Shown piece after piece: positions 30,148 through 38,708 of a DNA stretch of 64,000 nt (its first letter is position 1; each line of letters opens with the position of its first letter). The DNA is taken from NCBI GenBank assembly GCA_016928775.1, contig JAFGKD010000033.1, forward strand, positions 62,001-126,000, read 5' to 3'. Under the pieces are notes generated by a model. That model saw only the letters and a program-made list of their open reading frames with translations, was not told the DNA's origin and did not search any database. The stretch comes from Candidatus Zhuqueibacterota bacterium. Lineage in GTDB: Bacteria > Zhuqueibacterota > Zhuqueibacteria > Residuimicrobiales > Krinioviventaceae. The translations under genes and the position numbers were made by a program.

Positions 30148-31140
30148 TTAGAGTCCTGCAGAAATAATCGTTTCTTTGATGATAGCTATCGACTTTTTGA
30201 ACGCTGCCAATTCATCCGAAGATAATCGCAACAGCACACGTTCATTGACGCCATCGCGGTTTATTTTACACGGCACGCTCGCGCAGACGTCGCTGATTCC
30301 GTGATAGTCGCTAATATAGCTTGACACGCTATAGATCGTATTTTGATCTCTGGCGATGCTTTCGACAATATTCAAAGTTGCCAGGCCGATCGCATGATAG
30401 GTGGCACCTTTTTTTTCAATGAGATGGTAGGCAGCGTCGCGCACCTGTTCAAAGATGCTGTTGCGTATATCCGCCTGCATATTGATATGCAAACTTTGAC
30501 AATAATCATCCAATTGGACGCCGCTCACATGCACGAGACTCCACACCGGCACTTCGCTGTCACCGTGTTCGCCGATAATATATGCATGCACATTGCGCGG
30601 ATCTACGCCGATATGTTGACTGAGGAGATACCGAAATCGCGAACTATCCAAGGCTGTCCCGCTGCCCAACACGCGATTTTGTGGCAATCCCGAAAACTTG
30701 TAGGCGGCATAGGTTAAAATATCCACGGGATTGGACAAAATGATCAAAATGGCGTTTGACGCGTATCGGCATATGTCGGGGACAACTTTGGCCATGATAT
30801 CAACATTGCGTTTGGTTAAATCCAGGCGCGTCTCTCCCGATTTTTGCGCCGCTCCAGCGCTTATGACAACGATATCCGCGTCTTCACAATCTCCATAGTC
30901 GCCGGCAAAGATTTTGGTGGGGCTCACGTAAGGCAAACCATGGCTCATATCCTCAGCCTGACCGGAAGCGAGGTCCTTGTTGACATCGATGAGCACAATC
31001 TCCGACGCCAGACCACGAATCATCAAAGCGTAGGCAAATGTAGCACCGACCTGCCCCGCTCCGATGACGCAGACTTTGAGTCCATGTCTGAGACTATAAT
31101 CCATCTTTTTTGCGTATCCTTTTATTTTCGAATAATACAT
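30148..31140 (-). CDS. ldh: L-lactate dehydrogenase
   Basis: 330 residues. The NAD loop is VCVIGAGQVGATFAYAL with the ribose-binding Asp in IVLIDVN. The substrate loop AAQKSGETRLDL has Gln where malate dehydrogenases have Arg, which points to pyruvate/lactate. The catalytic Asp-Arg-His set is in LDSSRFR and IIGEHGDSE. An Arg in DPRN and a His in NVHAY sit where FBP-activated bacterial enzymes bind fructose-1,6-bisphosphate, so allostery is plausible. The start at 31140 has GAGA upstream; ATG 31104 is an alternative that gives a more usual N-terminus. It is first in a two-gene unit with the metal permease. Confidence 0.93.
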   Translation of the reverse strand: MYYSKIKGYAKKMDYSLRHGLKVCVIGAGQVGATFAYALMIRGLASEIVLIDVNKDLASGQAEDMSHGLPYVSPTKIFAGDYGDCEDADIVVISAGAAQKSGETRLDLTKRNVDIMAKVVPDICRYASNAILIILSNPVDILTYAAYKFSGLPQNRVLGSGTALDSSRFRYLLSQHIGVDPRNVHAYIIGEHGDSEVPVWSLVHVSGVQLDDYCQSLHINMQADIRNSIFEQVRDAAYHLIEKKGATYHAIGLATLNIVESIARDQNTIYSVSSYISDYHGISDVCASVPCKINRDGVNERVLLRLSSDELAAFKKSIAIIKETIISAGL

Positions 31141-31307
31141 CGTTTCTCTTTGGCTCAGGTAGTAGAAAACATATCCGACAAAATGAATATTCCGCTCAAC
31201 TCCCGGCAGAATTGGCTCGCATCAGAACGACTGAGGTTTTTTATTATGGGTGCCTGTTAAAAAAATATAATGAACAATACAATGCCATGAAAAATGGCTG
31301 AAGAAAT

Positions 31308-31958
31308 TCAGGCGGATTCGTTTTCAGTCACAATATCCACTATCTCATCGATTCGATCCAAAATCCGAAAAGCCCCTTTGAACTCGCATCCCCTTGAAAT
31401 TTCAGTCGGCACGACGATACAGCGAATGCCCGCTGCCAGGGCTGATGCCAGTCCGCGTTCAGTGTCTTCAATGACTATCGTCTCATCAGCTCGTAAATGT
31501 TGTTTTTCCAGCGCCAAAAGATAAGGGTCTGGAAATGGCTTGAGTCGAGTGAAATCTTCCTGGGCATACACAAAGTTGAAATAGGGTGCGATGCCGGTTT
31601 GCGCATGAATGATGTCAAAGTGCAGCCGCGGCGAGCTCGTCACGACACCCATGCAAATTTTGCCATAGAGGGCATCGAGCACATTTTGAACGCCGGCAAG
31701 CATGGTGACCGATGAGTTGAGCAGTTCACGATAGGTGACATCGCGATCGAGTCGAAGTTGCTGAATCTGCGCATGCGTGTAACCGATTTTTTCGGCCAAA
31801 ATCATGCAGCTTTTGCCCTGTCTCAGAGACACATCGAGATAGGCTTCCAATGTCAGCTCAACACCAATATGTTCCAATGTCTGCCGGCACGCCTGGAAAA
31901 ACAGTTTTTCCGTATCGACTAAAACGCCGTCATTGTCAAAGATAATGTTTTTTATCAT
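31308..31958 (-). CDS. HAD-family phosphatase/phosphoglucomutase-like hydrolase
   Basis: 216 residues of HAD subfamily I with an alpha-helical cap. The nucleophile motif is IIFDNDGVLVDTEK (DxD-like with Asn between), motif II is GVVTSSPR, motif III holds RLKPFPDPYLLALEK, and motif IV is IVIEDTERGLASALAAG. This order matches the beta-phosphoglucomutase/GS1-like group, which dephosphorylates or isomerises small sugar phosphates. In the first motif, DND replaces the common DxDG. ATG 31958 shares one base with the stop of the upstream serine hydrolase (TGATG), so translation is coupled. Confidence 0.82.
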   Translation of the reverse strand: MIKNIIFDNDGVLVDTEKLFFQACRQTLEHIGVELTLEAYLDVSLRQGKSCMILAEKIGYTHAQIQQLRLDRDVTYRELLNSSVTMLAGVQNVLDALYGKICMGVVTSSPRLHFDIIHAQTGIAPYFNFVYAQEDFTRLKPFPDPYLLALEKQHLRADETIVIEDTERGLASALAAGIRCIVVPTEISRGCEFKGAFRILDRIDEIVDIVTENESA

Positions 31959-33022
31959 CAATCTTCCCGAACCGCCGGCAGGATTTGTGACATGATAAGG
32001 TTGATCGTGTTCCACCACTGCTCATGCGCCTGGCGCTGACCCAGGTTCCAGTTGCTCTGTGCGACGATAGTCAGCTCGAGAGTCGGGACATTGAGGATAA
32101 ATTGCCCGCCCCAGCCGTTGGCGAAATAATAGTCGTGGCCATTTTGCCTGCCGGCCCACCATAAAAAGCCGTATCCCGGCCCATACGGAACAGCGTTATT
32201 TGTTGTGATGTGCTGTTGGGTGGCCAAAGTGATCCATTCTTGCGGAACAACCTGTTTGTCTTTATAGCGACCGTTGTTGAGCACAAGCAAGCCAATTTTC
32301 AGCAACGCATGCGGCCCCAGGCGTAATGTGGAGCTGCCGTTATAGTAACCTTGTTTGTCCTTCGACCATGCGCCGGGTGAAATTTGCAATGGCGTAAAAA
32401 GATATTTATTGGCAAAATCCTGCGTTGTCTCCTTGGACGCGTGCGCGAGAATAACCGAAAGCAAATGACTGGCACCTGAATTATAGGTGTAAATTTCGCC
32501 CGGCGGATGAACAAACGGCAGCGACAGCACATAATCGACCTGGTTATCCGCACTTGCCCATTTCGTATAATCAGTGGCCAAAGCATCCAGCTCGCTCCAT
32601 GGCAAACCGCAACTCATGGTTAAAAGATGGCGGATGGTCAGGTTTTCATGTTCCGGGCGACAGGCCTCAGACAAGTTTTCGATAATCGGCCCGATCTTTT
32701 GGTCAATGTTCTCCAACAAGCCTTTTTCCAGCGCAATCCCGGTTAAAATCGACAAAACGCTTTTGGTGATCGAGTAGATATTTTGCGTGGTATCGATGAT
32801 GCCGGTATGAAAAATTTCTTCAGCGACCACGACATTATGGCGTGCAACGATCAAAGCGGATATACCACTATCTTGTCGCGCCAGGTGAAACGCTTGCTCA
32901 AGTTGACCGCTATCGATATGATGTTCATCAGCCCCGGGGAAAACGGACGGATCCGTTGCATTTTCCCGACAACATACCGCACAGAGCAAAAAAATGCCGA
33001 GCCATTTATATTTGTTCATCAT
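31958..33022 (-). CDS. Serine beta-lactamase-like hydrolase, predicted lipoprotein
   Basis: 354 residues. The N-terminus (YKWLGIFLLCAVCCREN) is a signal sequence with Cys residues near a degenerate lipobox. The penicillin-binding fold shows SITK (Ser-x-x-Lys nucleophile), TYNSGASHL (Tyr-x-Ser) and a late FANGWGGQFIL taking the KTG position. The family (COG1680) includes esterases, D-aminopeptidases and class C-like enzymes; most members are not true antibiotic resistance proteins. It sits in an operon with nitroreductase (4-base overlap upstream) and a HAD hydrolase (1-base overlap downstream). Its substrate is unknown. Confidence 0.8.
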   Translation of the reverse strand: MMNKYKWLGIFLLCAVCCRENATDPSVFPGADEHHIDSGQLEQAFHLARQDSGISALIVARHNVVVAEEIFHTGIIDTTQNIYSITKSVLSILTGIALEKGLLENIDQKIGPIIENLSEACRPEHENLTIRHLLTMSCGLPWSELDALATDYTKWASADNQVDYVLSLPFVHPPGEIYTYNSGASHLLSVILAHASKETTQDFANKYLFTPLQISPGAWSKDKQGYYNGSSTLRLGPHALLKIGLLVLNNGRYKDKQVVPQEWITLATQQHITTNNAVPYGPGYGFLWWAGRQNGHDYYFANGWGGQFILNVPTLELTIVAQSNWNLGQRQAHEQWWNTINLIMSQILPAVRED

Positions 33023-33549
33023 CTCTTGTCCCCAAATTTGTTCAGATGAATTTTACCGAATTGAAGCTTCTCATACGGCACGCCCTGTCGTTTTTCTGCC
33101 GGATGACCAATGCCGATTATTGACTCTACTTTGATATGTTCGGGAATGTCGAGCAGATGTTGGACAAATTCCTCAGCAGTGATATGTTCGTTATGCTGTC
33201 GCTGTCGAATTTGCACCCAGCAACTCCCCAGCCCAAGCGATTGGGCGACAAGTTGAACGATAATTGAGGCAATGGAACAATCTTCAACCCAAACATCGGA
33301 TTTTGTCGAATCGCCAAGAACCACAATCGCCAGCGGAGCACCTATTAGAAAAGCGGAGCCATGTTGTTTGGCATATGACAGCTGCTCTACAACATATTTG
33401 TCCTGCACGAAAATAAATTCCCACGGATTAATATTTCTCGAGGATGGCGATCGCAAAATCGCCTCCTTCAATGTCTGAATTTTTTCCGGCTCGATAGATT
33501 GATCAATATACGTTCTGATACTGCGGCGCCGACGAAGCAAATCAATCAT
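33019..33549 (-). CDS. Nitroreductase-family FMN protein
   Basis: 176 residues. The FMN phosphate-binding start is LRRRRSIRTY, followed by ILRSPSSRNINPWEFIFVQD and the second FMN contact segment IIGIGHPAEKRQG. Proteins of this size use FMN and NAD(P)H to reduce nitro groups, flavins or enones. A Cys-containing internal strand (LGLGSCWVQIRQRQ) is family-typical. It is the first gene of a three-gene operon with the serine hydrolase and the HAD protein; the ATGA junction at 33019-33022 couples it to the next gene. Physiological role unknown. Confidence 0.85.
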   Translation of the reverse strand: MIDLLRRRRSIRTYIDQSIEPEKIQTLKEAILRSPSSRNINPWEFIFVQDKYVVEQLSYAKQHGSAFLIGAPLAIVVLGDSTKSDVWVEDCSIASIIVQLVAQSLGLGSCWVQIRQRQHNEHITAEEFVQHLLDIPEHIKVESIIGIGHPAEKRQGVPYEKLQFGKIHLNKFGDKR

Positions 33550-33604
33550 ACTCTTTTCCTGGATTTTTACAGTTGTGCCAATACGGGATTTATCCAGGCT
33601 AAAA

Positions 33605-34609
33605 TTAAAATCCTATACCTTGCGCAAGAGTTTTCACGCGGCACAGATACATATCAGATGTAATATACAGCTCATCGCCGTTGTCACCGCCAAAGCAGCA
33701 ATTGGAGGTCGCCGCACCGGTTTCGATGGTGCCGAGCAGTTTGGCGTCCGGCGACAAAATCAAAACACCACCCGGCCCGGTCGCGTAAAGATTGCCTTTT
33801 GTGTCGATGGTCATGCCGTCGCAACCACCGCGTTTGCCGGCGGCTCGCAGGCTGTTGGCATCAAAAAAGATGCGGCCATTGCTGGCGGAACCATTCTCCT
33901 CAACGTCAAAAACCATCCAGATCGCATTCGAGGCCGAATTGGCCACATAGAGCTTTTTCTCATCCGGAGAAAGAATGATGCCATTCGGGCGCGGCAATTC
34001 TTTGGTGATCAGCTCGATTGCGCTATCGGGCGAAAGATGAAATACCCCGTTAAAATCCAGTTCTTTTGCCGGATTGTTTTCCTGACCCAACAAGCCATAC
34101 GGCGGATCAGTGAAATAGATGTGCCCGTCCGAGCGAATGACCACATCGTTCGGGCTGTTGAGGCGTCTGCCATCAAATTTGTCGATGAGGACTGTTTTGA
34201 TCCAGTTCTGCTGATTTAATTGCGCCAGACAGCGGTTACCATGATCGCACAGAACGAGTTGACCGTTTGTGGGATTGACAAATAAACCATTGCAACCGAC
34301 TTCTCTGCCGGGCGGATTGTCGCCTATGGCATAACCAGCAGGGCGCAGAAAAACAGACAAGCCGTCGCTTTCGTTCCATTTGTACAGGGTATTTGGCGGA
34401 ATGTCGTTGAACAATAAATAACCGCCATCCTGAATCCACACCGGCCCTTCGCTCCAGTCAAATCCCTCTGCCAGGACTTCGATGACTGCATCTTCTGGAA
34501 TGAGAATATTGACCGCCGAATCTTCCCGGTGGATGAGACCGATCGTTTTCATGTCTTGTGCGACAATTGCTGTGCAAAAGACAATCAGGTAAATCAAGAT
34601 ACTTTTCAT
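33605..34609 (-). CDS. Exported SMP-30/gluconolactonase-like protein
   Basis: 334 residues from ATG 34609, preceded by AAGGAGAG. A signal peptide (ILIYLIVFCTAIVAQ) directs export. The six-bladed propeller shows the metal-binding Glu in FDWSEGPVW, Asn in LNSPNDVV and Asp in CDGMTIDTKGN, plus PRPNGIILSPDEKKLYVANS. The family hydrolyses sugar lactones such as gluconolactone. A periplasmic lactonase acting on oxidised sugars is a reasonable inference. It appears monocistronic, with about 55 bases separating it from the upstream nitroreductase gene. The codons from 34651 upstream of the chosen start look non-coding. Confidence 0.83.
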   Translation of the reverse strand: MKSILIYLIVFCTAIVAQDMKTIGLIHREDSAVNILIPEDAVIEVLAEGFDWSEGPVWIQDGGYLLFNDIPPNTLYKWNESDGLSVFLRPAGYAIGDNPPGREVGCNGLFVNPTNGQLVLCDHGNRCLAQLNQQNWIKTVLIDKFDGRRLNSPNDVVIRSDGHIYFTDPPYGLLGQENNPAKELDFNGVFHLSPDSAIELITKELPRPNGIILSPDEKKLYVANSASNAIWMVFDVEENGSASNGRIFFDANSLRAAGKRGGCDGMTIDTKGNLYATGPGGVLILSPDAKLLGTIETGAATSNCCFGGDNGDELYITSDMYLCRVKTLAQGIGF

Positions 34610-34726
34610 GGCTCTCTCTCCTTTATATACCTCTTCAAAATTCAGTGACATATTTTAATCTAAAAGAAACTTTTGAACATACATTTCTGCAGGCATGAAT
34701 TCAAGCGAAAAACAATATATTTGCAC

Positions 34727-35659
34727 TCATATCAGGAGCGTTAACAGCAATCCCACGACAAACAAGAAGGAAAACAACAGATGAATCTGGACGTTCAATC
34801 CGGCGGCTTTTTTTAATCCTTCAGGATTATCATACTCGCGGCGAACAATCGAAAAAACAGCGGGAAAGATGAACAGATAGGGTAGAATAGCCAGCGCGAC
34901 AAACCATCCGTGTGGCAAAACGATAAAGGCGAGCACGGCGATGTTCAGCACCAGCAGGAATTGGATGCCGATGTAAGCATACCTCGCAACCCGATTGCCA
35001 TAGCGCGCCGCCAGTCCCATCTTGCCGCTCCGTCGATCCGCGTCGACGTCGATCATTTGTCCGATCATTAAAATGGATACCGTACTCAATCCCGTCGTTG
35101 GCATAGCCGCTAAAATGAACGGATGAAATGATACATTTTGACTGACAGCCGCGACCAGGATAGCCATAGGACCAAAGGCAAACCAGACCGCGATCTCCCC
35201 AAAACCACGATAAGCCAGTTTAATTGGCGCCGCCGTATAAAATTTCGAGAAAAATGCCGACAACGCGGTCAAAGTCCACAACACCGGCCACAACGGGCGT
35301 TTTATGACAAACATCAGACTAATGGTCGCCAGCAGCGCAATGACCAGGCTGATACGTGCAAGCCGAACCATCTGCGGCAGCATATCCGGATTTTCGACAA
35401 TGATGCCCGACCCACCGCTGAAATCATTGCGATGGACATTCAGACGATCGGTGCCCTGTAGTGTGTCGTAGATGTCATTGTAGACATTGGTGGCGCCATG
35501 CAACGCCAAACCCATGATGAATACAAAAAGTGCTCCGAGTAGATGAAATTCCTCGGTCGTCAAAAGTGCGATCAAAAGACCAACGGCCAGAGGCGCCATA
35601 ATTGAAGAAAAAAATGGCGCGCGCAGCATTCGGATGATCTCGGTTACTCTTGCGGACAT
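34727..35659 (-). CDS. UbiA-family prenyltransferase (MenA-like)
   Basis: 310 residues with about 9 membrane helices. The first Asp-rich motif is NVYNDIYDTLQGTD and the second is GQMIDVDADRRSGKMGL; both bind Mg-diphosphate of a prenyl donor. HRNDFSGGSGIIVE and YTAAPIKLAYRGFGE resemble MenA, which prenylates 1,4-dihydroxy-2-naphthoate for menaquinone. A DGGGP synthase-like role in ether lipid formation, or another aromatic acceptor, cannot be ruled out. It is the last gene on the mevalonate strand, 152 bases after mvaD. That places a prenyl-consuming enzyme behind the genes that make prenyl units. Confidence 0.8.
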   Translation of the reverse strand: MSARVTEIIRMLRAPFFSSIMAPLAVGLLIALLTTEEFHLLGALFVFIMGLALHGATNVYNDIYDTLQGTDRLNVHRNDFSGGSGIIVENPDMLPQMVRLARISLVIALLATISLMFVIKRPLWPVLWTLTALSAFFSKFYTAAPIKLAYRGFGEIAVWFAFGPMAILVAAVSQNVSFHPFILAAMPTTGLSTVSILMIGQMIDVDADRRSGKMGLAARYGNRVARYAYIGIQFLLVLNIAVLAFIVLPHGWFVALAILPYLFIFPAVFSIVRREYDNPEGLKKAAGLNVQIHLLFSFLFVVGLLLTLLI

Positions 35660-35700
35660 ACCCTTTTACCAGTTAAAAGCATTCAATTCGTCTCAGCAGG

Positions 35701-35796
35701 TTATAACATGCCAAGCCGCTGGCCTATTTCCGTTTTTAATGTTTCGTAAGAATAGACGCCAGTCAGGCGCAAAACCGGTTGGCCGTTCTTGAACAT
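35701..35796 (-). pseudogene. Remnant resembling the C-terminus of a thioredoxin-fold protein
   Basis: A 31-codon frame (ATG 35796 to TAA 35701) lies in the gap between mvaD and ubiA. Its product has FKNGQPVLRLTGVYSYETLK, which matches the last strands and helix of thioredoxins (compare the FKNG-V-x-G-S-L pattern of Trx tails). The CxxC active site and the N-terminal two thirds are absent. Upstream in this frame is an in-frame TGA, then mvaD, and there is no ribosome site. I read it as the decayed end of a lost gene. A functional mini-protein is the less likely alternative. Confidence 0.45.
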
Positions 35797-35811
35797 TTTG
35801 ATTCAGTTGCT

Positions 35812-36807
35812 TTATATCCCTCCAAAAGGATTTATTATTTCGGCGTGCGGAAAGTGGTTTTGAATCATCTTTTCGTCTGGCTTTTCGTAAAGCAGTTTGA
35901 CATTTGGTCCGGCATCAATGGTAAAATAAAGCTGTTCGCCTTGCCGGCGAAGGTGCCATATTTTACGAAAGATTGCTACTGTTTCCGGCAACCAGTAGAG
36001 AACTGGCGGCGAGGTATCGATCATGGTGGCGTGCATGGCCAATGCATTGGATTCGGCGACACTTCCTAATTGCTCAAAATATTTGTATTGAATCGCCGTG
36101 CGAAGTAAATCAAGATCACGTTCAGCTTTTTCAGGCCATGACTTGTACAACGTTGATGTCTCGACAGTTTTTTGCATCCCCTCGGTCGAGCTGACGGGTT
36201 TTGTTGCGTGCGACACGGTTAAAACAGCCAATCGTAGCTCCGGCCACACCTCGGGCAATTGCTCGGCGTAACTGTCCATACCGTCATCACTTGCGCCGCG
36301 ATACCACTGCACAAATCCCTGGTAAACCGACCGCGAGGCGCTGCCACTGCCAAGTCGCGCTAAAATCGATAAGGCCTTTCCCTCCAGGTTCCAATCAAAA
36401 AAATCATCTAACGCCAAAATGAGAGCCGCATACCCTGAAGCGGAGCTCGCTAACCCGGCCGCGGTGGGAAAATTATTTGTGGTGCTGATTTTGAAAAAAA
36501 AGTCGGGCGATGGCCGAAAAAGATTGAGATACGCTATCAATCGTTTGGCAAACGTCTCGTCCGCATCAAGATGCCGATCATTCAGCCACATGTCGTCGCT
36601 CGACTCATTTTGTGATATCACTGTTTCGGTGCCAAGATGGCCCAACGAAATGGACAGACTGGAGTTGATCGGCAGATTGAGCTCGGCATTTCGTTTGCCC
36701 CAGTATTTACACAAGGCGATATTGGAGGGGGCGAATGCTTTGCCAAAAGTTTTTCGCGGCGCACGGGGAGCACCAGTGAGTTTTTGAACAACCTGTTGTT
36801 TAGTCAA
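35812..36807 (-). CDS. mvaD: Diphosphomevalonate decarboxylase
   Basis: 331 residues of the GHMP superfamily. The decarboxylase-specific N-terminus AFAPSNIALCKYWGKRN (Tyr and Lys contact mevalonate diphosphate) is followed by NLPINSSLSISL, the ATP loop FPTAAGLASSASGYAAL, and SGSASRSVYQGFVQW with catalytic Arg. IDAGPNVKLL near the end is the third family motif. It makes isopentenyl diphosphate from mevalonate-5-diphosphate with ATP. The start is a TTG at 36807, with AAGG eight bases upstream; it overlaps the previous gene by 8 bases. No ATG or GTG lies ahead of the conserved N-terminus. Confidence 0.93.
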   Translation of the reverse strand: MTKQQVVQKLTGAPRAPRKTFGKAFAPSNIALCKYWGKRNAELNLPINSSLSISLGHLGTETVISQNESSDDMWLNDRHLDADETFAKRLIAYLNLFRPSPDFFFKISTTNNFPTAAGLASSASGYAALILALDDFFDWNLEGKALSILARLGSGSASRSVYQGFVQWYRGASDDGMDSYAEQLPEVWPELRLAVLTVSHATKPVSSTEGMQKTVETSTLYKSWPEKAERDLDLLRTAIQYKYFEQLGSVAESNALAMHATMIDTSPPVLYWLPETVAIFRKIWHLRRQGEQLYFTIDAGPNVKLLYEKPDEKMIQNHFPHAEIINPFGGI

Positions 36808-37720
36808 TTGTCACGCCTTGTTTGCTCATTTCGAGTGGTAAGAGCGGATAACCTATCGGATTCTCATGTTTTCCCAAACCAATAACACAATCCCCAAGAC
36901 CGGAGCCTGATATTTTGGCGCCCAGAATGCCGGAATCGTGTCGCAACACATATGCAATATCCGAAAGCTTTTTTGTGCTCACGCCAATGGCGTCCATCAA
37001 TCCCTGATTCAGATTGAGCAATTGCCCAAAAGTGGGCCAATCGGTTTCTTTGACTGCTTGTGCAGCCTGTTCAGCACTGACATCCATGGCACTATAGATA
37101 AAAGAGAATTGCTGCGGAAATCGGTTTCTCAGTTTCTCTACCATTTGTATGACATCAGTTGTTGGCGTTTTGCTTCCCGAATAGACGACCGTAATGGGAT
37201 GGATATTTTTCAATGGAATGATCTCATTCGGAAAAGCACGATAGAGCAGGATGCCGCCAAAAACGCTGGCCGCAAGGTCGGCACCGGAACCGCTTCCCTG
37301 AACGGTGCGCACGGTTGTGAGACTATGGTCGTAGATTTTTATGGCTTCCAAATTTTGGTCTGCCATATAAAAAATCGCAGCCGTCATGGCCGCCGTAACC
37401 GCAGCCGATGAGCCAAGACCGACGGTGGCACTAAAGTCCGATTCAATTTTTAAATCGAACCCCTGCGACAATAACTCTTTATGCTGATCAATGGCCGTCA
37501 ATACAAAGCGAAACGTGGTGTCGACAAGTGGATTTTGCAGATCAGCCTGATAGTGTCCGAGTTCGGACTCTATATTGATTTTTGCATCATGACGTGGATG
37601 CACGATGATATGGAGTCGCTGGTTGACCGCGCACACAATACATCTGTTCCCGTGCAGTACAGCGTGCTCGCCCAGAAGCATGAGTTTTCCGGGCGCTGAT
37701 GCTCTAAACGACTCGCGCAC
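36800..37720 (-). CDS. GHMP kinase, candidate phosphomevalonate kinase
   Basis: 306 residues from GTG 37720, which has GGAG nine bases upstream; the start overlaps the preceding gene by 17 bases. GHMP motifs: SAPGKLMLLGEHAVLHG, VGLGSSAAVTAAM (ATP loop) and GAKISGSGLGDCVIGLG (C-terminal motif). The first motif looks like mevalonate kinase. The GDC in the third motif and GSGSGADLAASVFGG in the middle are closer to phosphomevalonate kinases. The operon already holds a clear mevalonate kinase and a decarboxylase, so the phosphomevalonate step is the one missing role. A second mevalonate kinase is the alternative. Confidence 0.65.
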   Translation of the reverse strand: MRESFRASAPGKLMLLGEHAVLHGNRCIVCAVNQRLHIIVHPRHDAKINIESELGHYQADLQNPLVDTTFRFVLTAIDQHKELLSQGFDLKIESDFSATVGLGSSAAVTAAMTAAIFYMADQNLEAIKIYDHSLTTVRTVQGSGSGADLAASVFGGILLYRAFPNEIIPLKNIHPITVVYSGSKTPTTDVIQMVEKLRNRFPQQFSFIYSAMDVSAEQAAQAVKETDWPTFGQLLNLNQGLMDAIGVSTKKLSDIAYVLRHDSGILGAKISGSGLGDCVIGLGKHENPIGYPLLPLEMSKQGVTID

Positions 37721-38708
37721 CGTTCGGTTCTCCCTTGACCCGGAGCAACTCGTAACCATATCGATTGACAATATCGGTCGGTATTGCATCGGCATACACC
37801 GTCACCATACCGCCGCGCTCACCCCGCACCGATCCGGCGCCTGCGATTTTGGCGGCGCCGCCAGCTTTTTCAATGTCTCGAATAAAATTTTGTACAGTGT
37901 GCGGCACAACACCAATAGTCGTCAAGAGTTTATGGTTCTCCCGCACGCAACGCTGCACATCGAGCACATCACCCGCAAGCAGGGCATACTGCATTTTGTT
38001 GGTGACCGCTTCGAAATCATCCCAGATTGGCGACGTGGCAAAATGCTCGGATACGAAAGAGACGCATTCACCTGTCGTTGCCTGGGGAGAGCCAGTGTTG
38101 ACTATGGTAAACGGCACTCTGGGCATGACTAATTTTTGCGCTTGTTTGTTTTGGAATCTGACAAAGCCACCATGCACAGAAATATATGGATCAACGCCGC
38201 TTGGCTTGCCGTGCTGCAGTTTTTCTGCTTCGAGCCCGTAGGCAAAAAAATCATCCGCTTGAAAATTCAGTTTGAAAAACGCAGCTAATCCTTTGAGCAC
38301 GCTGACCAGGGTTGCGGCGGATGACCCCATACCGCTGCCAACCGGGATATCCGAATGCAGCAGAATGTCAAGTCCGCGATCCAGCTTGAGCTGCAAACCA
38401 TCAATTAACGTGATAAATAAAAATTCGAAAAGGTGAAATGGTTTTTTTAAAACATCGCGAATACCCAACTCGCCATTCAAAAACATCTGATAATTGCGCA
38501 ACAAGCGGCCTTTCAGCTCTCGCAATGCCTGCAGAGTGAGGGAGCTGTTTTCATCAAAATCGATCAATTCAAAATGAACGCGCGATTCGGCATTGCTGCT
38601 AATTGTCGCTTCGGCATATCGATCGACAGCCAAAACCAGCGCCGGTTTACCGTAAACAACAGCATGTTCGCCGCTGAGAATAATTTTACCGGGCGCCAGA
38701 GCTCTCAC
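37704..38708 (-). CDS. mvk: Mevalonate kinase
   Basis: 334 residues. LAPGKIILSGEHAVVYGKPAL is motif 1 with the mevalonate-binding Glu-His (cited here as SGEHAVVYG). SDIPVGSGMGSSAA is the ATP loop. EKLQHGKPSGVDPYISVHGG carries the catalytic Asp, and AAKIAGAGSVRGERGGMV is motif 3. Length and all motifs fit bacterial mevalonate kinase, which phosphorylates mevalonate at O5. The start is GTG 38708, whose bases overlap the mvaS stop by four (GTGA). It sits between HMG-CoA synthase and the second GHMP kinase. Confidence 0.88.
   Translation of the reverse strand: MRALAPGKIILSGEHAVVYGKPALVLAVDRYAEATISSNAESRVHFELIDFDENSSLTLQALRELKGRLLRNYQMFLNGELGIRDVLKKPFHLFEFLFITLIDGLQLKLDRGLDILLHSDIPVGSGMGSSAATLVSVLKGLAAFFKLNFQADDFFAYGLEAEKLQHGKPSGVDPYISVHGGFVRFQNKQAQKLVMPRVPFTIVNTGSPQATTGECVSFVSEHFATSPIWDDFEAVTNKMQYALLAGDVLDVQRCVRENHKLLTTIGVVPHTVQNFIRDIEKAGGAAKIAGAGSVRGERGGMVTVYADAIPTDIVNRYGYELLRVKGEPNGARVV

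Noticed and set aside
31958..33022. Antibiotic-resistance beta-lactamase
   Set aside because: Only the general serine-hydrolase fold is supported; the KTG position and context do not indicate a true beta-lactamase.
33575..34219. 214-codon plus-strand frame opposite the SMP-30 gene
   Set aside because: The SMP-30 frame has a signal peptide and all metal ligands; the opposite frame has nothing recognisable.
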